Origin: Anaerosalibacter bizertensis
Lineage (GTDB): Bacteria > Bacillota > Clostridia > Tissierellales > Sporanaerobacteraceae
Assembly (NCBI RefSeq): GCF_009696605.1
Contig: NZ_VULR01000001.1
Span: 124,001-188,000 of the forward strand
Reading direction: 5' to 3'
DNA length: 64,000 bases
A program made the position numbers and the translations under genes. Under the pieces are notes generated by a model. The model was not told the DNA's origin. It saw only the letters and a program-made list of their open reading frames with translations, and ran no database searches. Positions 1-7,672 of this stretch are shown one piece after another. Numbering within the stretch: the stretch's first letter is position 1; every line of letters begins with the position of its first letter.

Positions 1-28
1 CAACATTTATACTCTTTATTAACTCCAT
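1..28 (-). CDS. 5' end of next prd-operon gene (probably prdD), cut by window edge
   Basis: Seen: an ATG at 28-26 opens a frame that runs off the window (MELIKSINV). A ribosome binding site GAGGTG sits five bases upstream, and the start lies 16 bases after the prdB stop. In known prd operons prdB is followed by prdD or prdE genes, small proteins of unclear role in proline reductase maturation. Identity as prdD is inferred from gene order only, because nine residues are too few to recognise a family. Confidence 0.45.
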
Positions 29-44
29 ACTATCACCTCTTATA

Positions 45-776
45 TTAAACTTTTGCTATATATTCATATGGAAGAGGTACTATTTTCCCTGGAGTATCTA
101 TTTCTACTAATTGTTTTAAAGTATCTTTAAGAATGTTCTTCTGCATATCTATATTGTTTGGTTCCCCCACATTCGCACCCATAGGTACTATTGGAGCAGT
201 ACATCTTGGAGTTCCATTCTGCCTTACTACTGGTGGCAAGGCAGCAATTATAATAGTTGGAATTCCTGCCTCTTCAATCGCTCTCTGCACAATCACGGCA
301 GAGCGGTGACAAGTTCCTCATCCTCCTGTCATTACTACAGCATCTACATCTTCTTCTTTCAATATATAGGCTATTTTAGGACCTGTGATTTCTTTAAATG
401 CCTTTACATTTCCTCCACCACCCATAAATCCTATATGTTTTGGTGCAACTTTCTTTATAAATTCTTCTTCTTCTAGTTCTCTAAGTCTATCTATAGGAAA
501 CATACAGTTAATATCTTTATTTACATCAGAATTATCATACCCTCCATGAGAAACCATTAAATCACTATCAGTTGAATCACCTGGAACTATTCTAAAAGAA
601 GTATCCCCAGCAAGATTAAATCTTTCATCTGATTTTAAATGAACTCCTGCTGCTGTAACTAATGCTATAACCATTTCATTCAAAGGTTTATCTACAGGTG
701 TCCAAACTGGTTGGGGAGTTATGGGAACATATATTTCTGATTTCAATCCTTTAATCACAGTAAGAGTCAAATCCAT
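45..776 (-). CDS. prdB: D-proline reductase selenoprotein subunit PrdB (UGA = selenocysteine)
   Basis: Catalytic selenoprotein subunit of D-proline reductase, which reductively opens D-proline to 5-aminovalerate in Stickland fermentation. The frame is continuous from ATG at 776 to TAA at 45 if the TGA at 318-320 is read as selenocysteine, giving 243 residues, the usual family length. The UGA lies in TGG-U-GTCHRSAV, the conserved PrdB active-site context; Sec153 and Cys156 form a UxxC motif. The two halves joined across the UGA each match PrdB, so this is recoding rather than a nonsense mutation. A hairpin starts 12 bases after the UGA. It is the third gene of the operon, 7 bases after the small prd protein. 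Confidence 0.95.
279..305 (-). promoter_or_regulatory. bSECIS-like hairpin downstream of the prdB UGA
   Basis: On the minus strand, 12 bases after the UGA, CGCTCTGC can pair with GCAGAGAGCG around a 9-base loop CGTGATTGT with one bulged base. Position, stem length and a G/U-containing apical loop fit a bacterial SECIS element recruiting SelB. It lies inside the coding sequence. Folding was done by eye only. Confidence 0.5.
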
Positions 777-783
777 CCCTCCT

Positions 784-1056
784 TTATAATTTGCTTCCTC
801 TATTCATCCTCTTATTTAATTGTCTTTTTCCATAAATATAATTTTCATTTATATTTTCATCTATTACTTCTGGATAGGTCAGTAAAAAGCCTACCTCTTG
901 TCCTTCTTTTAATTCATTTTCACTTATTACCATCCTTTTAGGTAATCTTATCTGCCCCATCCTACCTTTAAAGTCTATAACAACTCCACCATCGCTAACT
1001 TCTATAATTATACCTTCATAATATCTTTCAGAAGAAATATATCTTAATTTCCCCAT
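784..1056 (-). CDS. Small proline-reductase-operon protein between prdA and prdB
   Basis: A 90-residue protein whose start overlaps the prdA stop (TAATG) and which ends 7 bases before prdB, so it is translationally coupled within the prd operon. Its ribosome binding site GGAGG lies at the end of prdA. The first half is beta-rich with basic patches (GKLRYISSERYYEG, FKGRMGQIRLPKR), reminiscent of a small barrel, and the C-terminus is basic. Known prd operons of clostridia carry a small conserved protein of unknown function at this place, and this is probably that protein. No catalytic motif is visible; an assembly or maturation role would be a guess. Confidence 0.75.
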   Translation of the reverse strand: MGKLRYISSERYYEGIIIEVSDGGVVIDFKGRMGQIRLPKRMVISENELKEGQEVGFLLTYPEVIDENINENYIYGKRQLNKRMNRGSKL

Positions 1057-2912
1057 TACTTTTCCTCCAGTTTTAAAGAACCTTCATTTTCCACTAGTTC
1101 TATTTTATTTCCTGTGCCTTTTTCAATTAAATCTATATTGTTTAGCTTAACTTCAGAACTATACTTTCTATCAGGAGAAAGTATTTTTTCTCCTGCCATC
1201 TCTGCTTTAAGCATATATATAGCTCTTATTGCATCTTCTTTACAGAGACAATTGTTACTCAATATTTCATTTTCAATTCCGTCCTCTGATTTATTATTAT
1301 CTACCATAGCATTCATATATTTGTTCCCTACTACTAATTGACCTTGAACTGCAGCAAAAGTCATACCCACTACCGATATTCCTCTTCTTCCTATCTCTTC
1401 AATATGGCTAGCAAAATCTACATGATTATTTCCAAATCCTTCGGTAGTCACTATAGCTCCATCTATATCCATAGCTTCTACTGTCATTCCTAAAAGTTTA
1501 GATACGTAAAATTTTTCTGAATTTGCTTGAGGAGAACCTACAAATATAACTGCAGCTAAATCTAACTCCTCATCCATCATAGCTTCCAATACTAATGGCT
1601 CTCTAAAATAATGTCTTGAAGTTTCTTTTGAAGCTGGTCCTATACAGGTTAAGGCATGAATACATCCATCTAGTACTTGAAGTGGTGAAACCACTATTGG
1701 AACATTTCCTAAATCTACATTGGCTTTAGCTCCAAGTACTCCTACAGGCTCTTGAGGTAATATATAATTATCATGCATTGCGCCTTGACCCATTATCTCT
1801 TTAACTATAACTATTTTTTTCTTATTTGGCCTTCTTTTTTGAACATACTCTTCTGTTTTAATAACTAAATCTTCATTAACTTTCTTTAAGGCCTCCCTTA
1901 TTTCCTGAGTAATATAATCGGTAACCTTATGAGCTGCCATAGGTCCTGGTCTTTCCATATTTTTGCCTTCTTTAATCATTACATCAGTTTTAATAAATAT
2001 TTCTCCTTTTTCTGGCGAGCCTGGTCTATTCCACATTATATTTTCTTCCATTATCCCTTCTGAAGAACCAAACTCTCCAATTTGAACACCATTTTCATCA
2101 GTACCAGTAACCATCATTACTACTCCATCTATTACCCTTGTTATTCCCTCTCCTAATTCTCCTTCTTCTTTTGTAGCAATAGGTTGGACATCCATAATAG
2201 TATTGGAAAATTCATTATATCTATCTGGAGTTATAATATCTAATTTCATATCTACAACAAGTTCTTCCTTAGACATTGCATCTTTACAAATACCTTTCCT
2301 AATATATAAAGTTTTACCTTCTATTTTTGTCTCACTGTCAAATTTTACTTCTTCAATTTTAAAATATTTTCTTTTAAGTTTCCTTATTTCTTTATCTTCA
2401 TATATCTTCGTTGTTTTCTCTTCTTCTCTTTCATTTTCTATTTTATTTACATCTTGTGCTACATCATTATCTTGCATCATATGATTATTTGTTATTGGAT
2501 AGGGAATCTCTATATTTATGTCTTTTCCTTCTCCTATATGAATCTTAATATTTCCACTATTGTTTACTACCTGTGGTTTATATTGTTTTTTTATTTCCTT
2601 AGTCTCTTCTTTAACTTCTTCTATTTCTCCACCTTCTAGTTTTTTATTTTTCTCCATTTTATTTATACCTTCTACTAAATCTTCTGTTAGTGGTGTTAAA
2701 GCATCTACTGTTTTTTTTAGCTTAGCTCCTAATACCTCTCCAATTTTTAAACAATTTTCTGGTATATCTAAAAGTCCTGAATCTTCTAAATCTGGTATAA
2801 TATTAGGGTCTTCTATATTTGAGGGTCCAATTATTGTTCCCTCTTCAAATCTACAACAAGTAATAGCAAAAGAATCTTTATGTTCCATTGCAGTTTCCTC
2901 AGTTATAGCCAA
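1056..2912 (-). CDS. prdA: D-proline reductase proprotein PrdA (pyruvoyl enzyme precursor)
   Basis: A 618-residue proprotein processed into the two non-selenium subunits of D-proline reductase. Self-cleavage at an internal cysteine leaves an N-terminal pyruvoyl group that binds D-proline. Cys423, within HALTCIGPASKETS, sits where the known cleavage site lies in this family. Residues 85-200 are highly charged and look like a linker; the C-terminal part has glycine-rich stretches (EGFGNNHVDFASHIEEIG). Translation appears to start at TTG 2912: AGGAGG stands 7 bases upstream and overlaps the prdC stop, and no better ATG is nearby. It lies 11 bases downstream of prdC and overlaps the next gene by one base. 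Confidence 0.95.
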   Translation of the reverse strand: MAITEETAMEHKDSFAITCCRFEEGTIIGPSNIEDPNIIPDLEDSGLLDIPENCLKIGEVLGAKLKKTVDALTPLTEDLVEGINKMEKNKKLEGGEIEEVKEETKEIKKQYKPQVVNNSGNIKIHIGEGKDINIEIPYPITNNHMMQDNDVAQDVNKIENEREEEKTTKIYEDKEIRKLKRKYFKIEEVKFDSETKIEGKTLYIRKGICKDAMSKEELVVDMKLDIITPDRYNEFSNTIMDVQPIATKEEGELGEGITRVIDGVVMMVTGTDENGVQIGEFGSSEGIMEENIMWNRPGSPEKGEIFIKTDVMIKEGKNMERPGPMAAHKVTDYITQEIREALKKVNEDLVIKTEEYVQKRRPNKKKIVIVKEIMGQGAMHDNYILPQEPVGVLGAKANVDLGNVPIVVSPLQVLDGCIHALTCIGPASKETSRHYFREPLVLEAMMDEELDLAAVIFVGSPQANSEKFYVSKLLGMTVEAMDIDGAIVTTEGFGNNHVDFASHIEEIGRRGISVVGMTFAAVQGQLVVGNKYMNAMVDNNKSEDGIENEILSNNCLCKEDAIRAIYMLKAEMAGEKILSPDRKYSSEVKLNNIDLIEKGTGNKIELVENEGSLKLEEK

Positions 2913-2923
2913 AATTATCCCTC

Positions 2924-4204
2924 CTATCCACGTTTTCTTCTATAGAGTCTATGGCCTGTAGCTCTAAGCACATGGTCTGTACTATGATATAAAGGCACTC
3001 CTAACCTAGGGGCCACATTCATCACAGTATCAGTTCAGGTTTCACAAGTCCCAGCTAAAATTACATCAGCTCCATTTTTCTTTAAACCTATTACCTTTTC
3101 AGCTTGCCCAGGACAAACCCCTGGTTCTTCACATCTAAATCTTCCACCAATATCTATCATTCTTTTACAATTAGTGGTAGCTGCCACTTCTCCTCCCATT
3201 CCTTCCACAATCTCTTTTAACCTATCTATCTGTGCTCCACATTCACATCCAATTAATCCAAATTTTCTCTTATCAGAAGGGAAAGGCATACTCACAAGTA
3301 TTCCTCCTGTCATTTTTGTGATAGGTGAGTATTCATCTCCAGATTTACCTGTGAAAGGACCTCCTAGTAATATTTCACCGTAGGGCTCTGTATATCCTCC
3401 ACATTTGTCTATATAATATTTAACTGGCATTCCTATTGGCACATCTAAAAAAACTTTCCCTGCTTCTTCTACTCTACCAGTCACAGTAATATCTTTAGTT
3501 ATAACTGGCCTTCTATCTTCAATAGCAAGGGCAATATTTTTTAGTGTCTCTACATTTAAAACTACTGTTCTTGCTTCAATAGGTAATTGTCCTGGTTTTA
3601 ATTTTATACCTAGTATTTCCCTTATAATAACTCTCTCATCCCCTGCTGGATACATATCTGGCAAAAATTTAATCTCAATATTTTTCTCACCCTTTATTGC
3701 TTTTCCTAATTCAATTAGAGGTTTTTTATTTTTAGGTTTTATGGCAATATAACCTTTATTAGCATTAGTGATTTCCATTGCGTATTTAAGTCCTCTTATT
3801 AAAAGATTTGGATCCTTCACAATTCTTTCCATATTATGATTTAACTCTGGTTCACATTCAGCTGCATTCATAATTACATAACCATCTTCTAATTTTGTAT
3901 TTAATTTTATATGGGTTGGAAAACCTGCCCCACCTGCTCCTACTATTCCTGCTTCTTCTATAAGCTCTAATAAAGTATTCTTAGGTTCAATTTTTATATA
4001 GTTATCTGGCTGATTTTCATAAACTTCTATCCTTACTTCTACATTATTTATTTCAACTACTTTTCCATAAACACTAGAATGTATATTTGCTCCCAATCCA
4101 TTTGATATTGCAATAAGTTGACCTTTCATTATTTCATCTCCTGTTTTAACTATAGGAGTAGAAATCCCACCAATATGTTGCTTTAAAGGTATTTTTATTT
4201 CCAA
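2924..4204 (-). CDS. prdC: PrdC, RnfC-like electron-transfer selenoprotein for proline reductase
   Basis: Thought to pass electrons from NADH or the Rnf system to proline reductase. The N-terminal two thirds resemble RnfC/Nqo1-type flavin and NADH-binding folds (VGAGGAGFPTHIKL near residue 90, GGPFTGKSG near 290), with cysteine clusters near the C-terminus (CECG, CPGQ). An in-frame TGA at 3035-3037 follows AGTCET and is best read as Sec390, giving a CxxU redox motif; the frame then continues 36 residues to TAG at 2924-2926 (426 residues total). PrdC is a known selenoprotein in amino-acid-fermenting clostridia. The extension is supported by the short spacing to prdA. First gene after a sigma-54 promoter. 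Start TTG at 4204 follows GGGGTG. Confidence 0.92.
2994..3014 (-). promoter_or_regulatory. bSECIS-like hairpin downstream of the prdC UGA
   Basis: Twenty bases after the UGA the minus strand reads GGC-C-CCTA-GGT-TAGG-AGT-GCC: an inner CCTA/TAGG stem with a GGT loop and an outer GGC/GCC pairing with mismatches. Exposed GGU near the apex is typical of bacterial SECIS elements. Weaker than the prdB hairpin and judged by eye. Confidence 0.4.
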
Positions 4205-4256
4205 TGTTTCACCCCTTTCTACTAATCTAATATCAATAATTTACATTTTATATAGT

Positions 4257-4273
4257 AGCAAAATTTATGCCAA
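4257..4273 (-). promoter_or_regulatory. Sigma-54 (-24/-12) promoter of the prd operon
   Basis: The minus strand reads TTGGCATAAATTTTGCTA, with GG and GC exactly ten bases apart (consensus TGGCAC-N5-TTGCW; one mismatch in the -24 element). It lies 53 bases upstream of prdC, so transcription should start near 4246. The operon's regulator PrdR is a sigma-54 activator encoded nearby, and two palindromes upstream could be its enhancer sites. Confidence 0.87.
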
Positions 4274-4274
4274 T

Positions 4275-4319
4275 AAAAAAACCCTTTAAAACTGCATAAA
4301 CTTGACGTCTTTAAAGGGT
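4275..4319 (-). terminator. Intrinsic terminator after the hydrolase gene
   Basis: Minus-strand stem ACCCTTTAAAG / TTTTAAAGGGT with a loop of about 20 bases, followed by a T-run that leads directly into the sigma-54 promoter. It would stop transcripts of the prdR-hydrolase unit just before the prd promoter. Confidence 0.75.
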
Positions 4320-4335
4320 AAATATATATTGTTAT

Positions 4336-4349
4336 GACTAATTATAGTC
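4336..4349. promoter_or_regulatory. Candidate PrdR enhancer site 1 (palindrome)
   Basis: GACTAATTATAGTC, with inverted half-sites GACTA/TAGTC, about 80 bases upstream of the -12 element. A second related palindrome lies 64 bases further upstream, about six helical turns. Position and symmetry fit an upstream activator sequence for an AAA+ enhancer-binding protein. PrdR binding is inferred. Confidence 0.55.
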
Positions 4350-4399
4350 TATTTAATTTTTCACACTTCAGCTATGCTCATTAACTATATTTGGTTTAT

Positions 4400-4413
4400 G
4401 ACTATATTCAGTC
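4400..4413. promoter_or_regulatory. Candidate PrdR enhancer site 2 (palindrome)
   Basis: GACTATATTCAGTC, inverted GACT/AGTC. With flanking bases it matches site 1 at 12 of 16 positions (both preceded by TTAT). It lies about 140 bases upstream of the -12 element. Assignment to PrdR is inferred from context. Confidence 0.5.
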
Positions 4414-4440
4414 ACTTGTCTATTTTAAGTCGTTTTAAGA

Positions 4441-5391
4441 TTAACTATATGATTTTGAATACTTTATATGTTTCTCAACCCAAGAAATAATATCCTTATA
4501 TACTTCTTTTTTATTTAATTCATTTAAAATTTCATGCCTAGCATTTGTATAAAATTTATAATTTACATCTACTATTTCTGCATTTTTATAGCTATTATAA
4601 GCTTGCAAAACACCTTTAGTATTATTGCCAACTGGATCCTTATCTCCAGATACCAAGAAAATAGGTAAACCTTTAGGTATTTTCTCTATATTCTCTTTTT
4701 TATTTAATTCTTTTAATCCAGACAACATATCATAGAAAAAACCACAAGTAAATATACCACCACAATAAGGGTCTTCAATATATTTATCAACTTCTTTTTC
4801 ATCTCTAGTCAACCAATCAAATTCAGTCCTAACAGGCTCAAATTGTTTATTAAAATTCCCAAAAGATAATTTATTAAGTTTTGGACTTTGAGCCCTACTG
4901 CCATTTTTTCTTATTTCCCTTTTCGCAATTCTAATTCCAATACTTCCGGCAATTCCTGGGTCTCCACCAGTGCCGCTTAGTATAACCCCTTCAATTTTAT
5001 CTCCATAAAGTTGAATATATCTTCTTGTTAAAAAAGAACCCATACTATGGCCAAATATAAAAATAGGAATATCTGCATACTCATCTTTAATTATTTCTGT
5101 AAGAGAATACATATCATTAACTACTTTTTCCCATCCATTTTCATCAGCAAAATATCCTAAATTTTCAATATTTCCTGCAGTTTTCCCATGCCCTCTATGA
5201 TCATTTCCATAAACTACAACTCCATTATTAACTAAGTACTTAGCAAATGCATTATATCTTTCTATATGTTCTGCCATACCATGAGAAATCTGTACACAAG
5301 CTCTAATATCTTTTTCATCATCAGGAATCCATTTTTTATAAAATACCTCTATATTATCTAAAGATTTAAATGTAAATTTTTCACTTTTCAT
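4441..5391 (-). CDS. Alpha/beta hydrolase, monoacylglycerol lipase/lysophospholipase type
   Basis: A 316-residue cytoplasmic serine hydrolase of the Hydrolase_4 (monoglyceride lipase-like) family. The nucleophile elbow is GHSMGS (Ser116), the oxyanion-side motif is GNDHRGHGKT (63-71), the acid is probably Asp252 in SGDKDPVG, and the catalytic His286 is in NARHEILNE. No signal peptide. It lies 20 bases downstream of prdR on the same strand, so it is probably co-transcribed with the regulator, and it ends before a terminator upstream of the prd promoter. Substrate is unknown: a lipid or small-ester hydrolase is most likely. Nothing in the sequence links it to proline metabolism except location. 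Confidence 0.88.
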   Translation of the reverse strand: MKSEKFTFKSLDNIEVFYKKWIPDDEKDIRACVQISHGMAEHIERYNAFAKYLVNNGVVVYGNDHRGHGKTAGNIENLGYFADENGWEKVVNDMYSLTEIIKDEYADIPIFIFGHSMGSFLTRRYIQLYGDKIEGVILSGTGGDPGIAGSIGIRIAKREIRKNGSRAQSPKLNKLSFGNFNKQFEPVRTEFDWLTRDEKEVDKYIEDPYCGGIFTCGFFYDMLSGLKELNKKENIEKIPKGLPIFLVSGDKDPVGNNTKGVLQAYNSYKNAEIVDVNYKFYTNARHEILNELNKKEVYKDIISWVEKHIKYSKSYS

Positions 5392-5411
5392 CTCTTCTCC
5401 CCCTTTATTTT

Positions 5412-7154
5412 TTAGTCTATACCATACTTATTTAGTTTAGAATGAAGTGTAGTTCTAGGAATATTTAACAACTTTGAAGCTTTTGCCTTATTTCCATTAG
5501 AAATTTCTAAAGCTTTGTTGATAAGATTTATTTCTAATTTACTCACCGATTCATTTAAATCTAAAAAGTCACCTCCATATTCTATGAAGTCGTCAAAGTT
5601 TTCAGCATAAATATATTTAGGTATAAACTCTTTTGTAATAGTTTCTTCATTAGACATAATTACCATATAATCTATTACATTTTTTAATTCCCTGATATTT
5701 CCCTTCCACTCGTATTGTAACAATATATCCATTACTTCTCTATCTAATGAAGGTACAAACTTATTATTTTCAGCACAAATTTTCTTTATAAAATAATCTG
5801 CAAGAAGTACTATATCTTCTTTTCTTTCTCTTAATGGCGGTAATTCTATCTCCACTACATTTATTCTATAATAAAGTTCTTCTCTAAATTTGTCTTTTTT
5901 AATTAATTGTGAAAGATCTTTATTGGTGGCAGAAATAACTCTTACATTTAATGGTATATGCTTTTCTCCACCTACTTTTCTGATCTTTTTATCCTGTAAT
6001 ACTCTTAGAAGTTTGGCTTGCATAGGTAAAGGTAGATCCCCTATTTCATCTAAAAATAATGTTCCATTTTTAGCCTGCTCAAAAAAGCCTATCTTTCCTT
6101 CATTTCTAGCTCCAGTAAAAGCTCCTTTTTCATATCCAAAAAACTCTGATTCAAAAAGTTCAGAAGGAATAGCACTACAATTTACAGGTACAAATTCTCC
6201 TGGAACTTCACTATAATAGTGAATTGCTTTTGCAAATTCTTCCTTTCCTGTACCACTTTCTCCTGTTATCAATATAGATACATTAGAAGATGCTATTTGT
6301 TTGGATATAGCTATTTTTTCTTGTATCTTCTTGCTATTTCCAATTATTTTTTCAAAAGGATCTTTTGATTTTCTTTTAATTTGTCTTTCTAATACTTCTA
6401 ATCGTTCTTCTGCCTTTTTCAACTCATTTTGCAATTCTTCAACTTCAGATATATCTTTTTCCGTACTTACAACCCCATATAACTTTTCATTTATAATAAT
6501 AGGAGAAGCACTTATTATTACATGGTACCCTTCTTTAGGAGAATGGTATACATTTTTTACACTTTTTTTAGTATCAAATATCTCTAAATCAATAGCATTT
6601 GGAAAATATTCTTTTAAATATTTTCCTTTTATACTTCTTTCTTTTACTCCATATAATTTTTCAGCATTCCTGTTCCATATGATTACTCTACCTCTGCTAT
6701 CTAAAACACACAGTCCCTCATGAATATTATTGAAAATATGTTTAAGGGCTAATTCTGACTCCTCTACTCCTTTATAAAAATAATCTCTAATATGTTCTTC
6801 CCTAATTATTCCAATAACTTTTCCTTCTTTAATTACAGGAAGCCTTCCTACTTTATTTTTTAACATAAGATTTCTACAATTTGATAAGCTTTCGCTAGGA
6901 TTAACATATATTATATCTTTTATCATTGCTTTTCTTAAAGAACTTTCTACAATATTCTTATCCATAAGCTTATGTACATCTGCCATAGTTATTATGCCTT
7001 TTATATGGAATGAACTATCACAAACTATTACTTCCTTTTTTACATTATGGAAAAGGTAGTTTATTGCATTATCTATAGATTCTACTTCCTCTAATATAAA
7101 AATGTCCTCACTCATTATATCTTTTACTGGAATACTATAGGATTGAAGAAACAT
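5412..7154 (-). CDS. prdR: PrdR, sigma-54-dependent activator with CBS pair and PAS domain
   Basis: A 580-residue enhancer-binding protein. Domains in order: two CBS repeats (about 10-62 and 76-128), PAS (about 137-235), a short coiled coil (238-262), an AAA+ sigma-54 domain (268-500) and a Fis-type helix-turn-helix (about 543-580). Walker A is GESGTGKE (298-305), the sigma-54 contact loop is GAFTGA (344-349), and Walker B is GTLFLDE (364-370). PrdR of Clostridioides difficile has the same CBS-PAS-AAA-HTH order and activates prd in response to proline. Here the prd promoter is sigma-54 type with palindromes upstream. The hydrolase gene between prdR and prdC is not part of the C. difficile arrangement as I know it. 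The CBS or PAS domain may sense proline. Confidence 0.9.
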   Translation of the reverse strand: MFLQSYSIPVKDIMSEDIFILEEVESIDNAINYLFHNVKKEVIVCDSSFHIKGIITMADVHKLMDKNIVESSLRKAMIKDIIYVNPSESLSNCRNLMLKNKVGRLPVIKEGKVIGIIREEHIRDYFYKGVEESELALKHIFNNIHEGLCVLDSRGRVIIWNRNAEKLYGVKERSIKGKYLKEYFPNAIDLEIFDTKKSVKNVYHSPKEGYHVIISASPIIINEKLYGVVSTEKDISEVEELQNELKKAEERLEVLERQIKRKSKDPFEKIIGNSKKIQEKIAISKQIASSNVSILITGESGTGKEEFAKAIHYYSEVPGEFVPVNCSAIPSELFESEFFGYEKGAFTGARNEGKIGFFEQAKNGTLFLDEIGDLPLPMQAKLLRVLQDKKIRKVGGEKHIPLNVRVISATNKDLSQLIKKDKFREELYYRINVVEIELPPLRERKEDIVLLADYFIKKICAENNKFVPSLDREVMDILLQYEWKGNIRELKNVIDYMVIMSNEETITKEFIPKYIYAENFDDFIEYGGDFLDLNESVSKLEINLINKALEISNGNKAKASKLLNIPRTTLHSKLNKYGID

Positions 7155-7184
7155 ACAAACACCTCTTTTTTATATACTACTAAC

Positions 7185-7213
7185 ATTTTACTATATTTAA
7201 AGTTTTAGCTCAA
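7185..7213 (-). promoter_or_regulatory. Sigma-A-type promoter for prdR
   Basis: Minus strand TTGAGC, 17-base spacer, TAAAAT; start about 25 bases before the prdR ATG, which follows AGAGGTG. It faces the divergent promoter of the small lysine-rich gene. Between them lies an inverted repeat TTTACA/TGTAAA (7216-7234) that could be an operator. Confidence 0.5.
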
Positions 7214-7227
7214 TTTTTACATTATTT

Positions 7228-7257
7228 TTGTAAATAGTGAAATACTATATTTAGAAT
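7228..7257 (+). promoter_or_regulatory. Possible promoter of the lysine-rich small gene
   Basis: TTGTAA, 18-base spacer, TAGAAT, followed at 7271 by AAGGAGGT. A weak match; the strong ribosome binding site supports the transcription unit more than the promoter boxes do. Confidence 0.35.
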
Positions 7258-7288
7258 AAAATACACTTTCAAGGAGGTAGAGTATAAA

Positions 7289-7372
7289 GTGGCAAAAAAT
7301 AAAGGTAAAAAAGGTGGTTCCAAAAAGAATAAAAGTAGCAAAAGCAAAAAAGATAATAAGGAAGAAGGATAG
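7289..7372 (+). CDS. 27-residue lysine-rich peptide
   Basis: A short frame starting GTG at 7289 with a near-perfect ribosome binding site AAGGAGGT ten bases upstream, ending TAG at 7372, followed at once by a strong terminator. The product (MAKNKGKKGGSKKN...) is about 40% lysine with Gly, Ser and Asn, has no hydrophobic segment and ends acidic (DNKEEG). Promoter-like boxes, ribosome binding site and terminator together argue for a real unit despite its size. I do not recognise a family. A nucleic-acid- or ribosome-associated peptide is possible from composition alone. Divergent from prdR. Confidence 0.55.
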   Translation: MAKNKGKKGGSKKNKSSKSKKDNKEEG

Positions 7373-7373
7373 C

Positions 7374-7416
7374 AAAAAATCAACTAGAACTTCCATGGAA
7401 GTTCTAGTTGATTTTT
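7374..7416. terminator. Perfect-palindrome bidirectional terminator
   Basis: A fully symmetric palindrome centred on CCATGG (arms CAACTAGAACTTCC and its complement) flanked by A- and T-runs, so it can stop transcription from either side. It follows the lysine-rich peptide gene on the plus strand and the tRNA-Lys transcript on the minus strand. Confidence 0.85.
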
Positions 7417-7499
7417 ATATATAAAACCTATAGCATTATGTAAGCCTATTTCAAAACATAAAAAAATCTTGTAACCACTACGATTACAAGATTTACTAT

Positions 7500-7575
7500 T
7501 GGTGCACCTTCAGGGACTCGAACCCTGGGCCCACTGATTAAGAGTCAGTTGCTCTACCAACTGAGCTAAAGGTGC
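7500..7575 (-). tRNA. tRNA-Lys (anticodon CTT)
   Basis: A 76-base cloverleaf on the minus strand: acceptor GCACCTT/AAGGTGC, D arm with AGCTCAGTTGGTAGAGC, anticodon stem ACTGA/TCAGT around loop CTCTTAA (anticodon CTT, decoding AAG), T arm GGGTTCGAGTCCC, discriminator A and an encoded CCA. The intervals on both sides carry no other RNA gene. Confidence 0.97.
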
Positions 7576-7645
7576 AGAACCAAACAACAATATTTATTAT
7601 ACTACTATATTTATATTTTGTCTAGTATATTTTAATATTTTTATG

Positions 7646-7672
7646 AAAAAGTCAGGAAATTAATCCTGACTT
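7646..7672 (-). terminator. Terminator overlapping the degV 3' end
   Basis: Minus-strand stem AAGTCAGG/CCTGACTT around the degV stop codon, followed by TTT. The hairpin begins within the last codons. Confidence 0.7.

Noticed and set aside
318-320. In-frame TGA in prdB read as a nonsense mutation or two separate genes
   Set aside because: Both sides are one PrdB protein and the context (GGUGTCH) matches the known selenocysteine site; a hairpin follows.
2203-2639. Plus-strand frames inside prdA as genes
   Set aside because: Low-complexity antisense shadows of a strong coding frame, rich in Ser/Phe/Ile and without ribosome binding sites.
7185-7253. TACTATATTTA direct repeat (7189 and 7243) as a regulator site
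   Set aside because: A/T-rich 11-mers recur by chance in these spacers; the copies overlap -10 regions and have no symmetry.
7374-7416. Perfect 30-bp palindrome as a recombination or phage attachment site
   Set aside because: A- and T-runs on both sides and its position after two converging units make it a terminator; no integrase is present.
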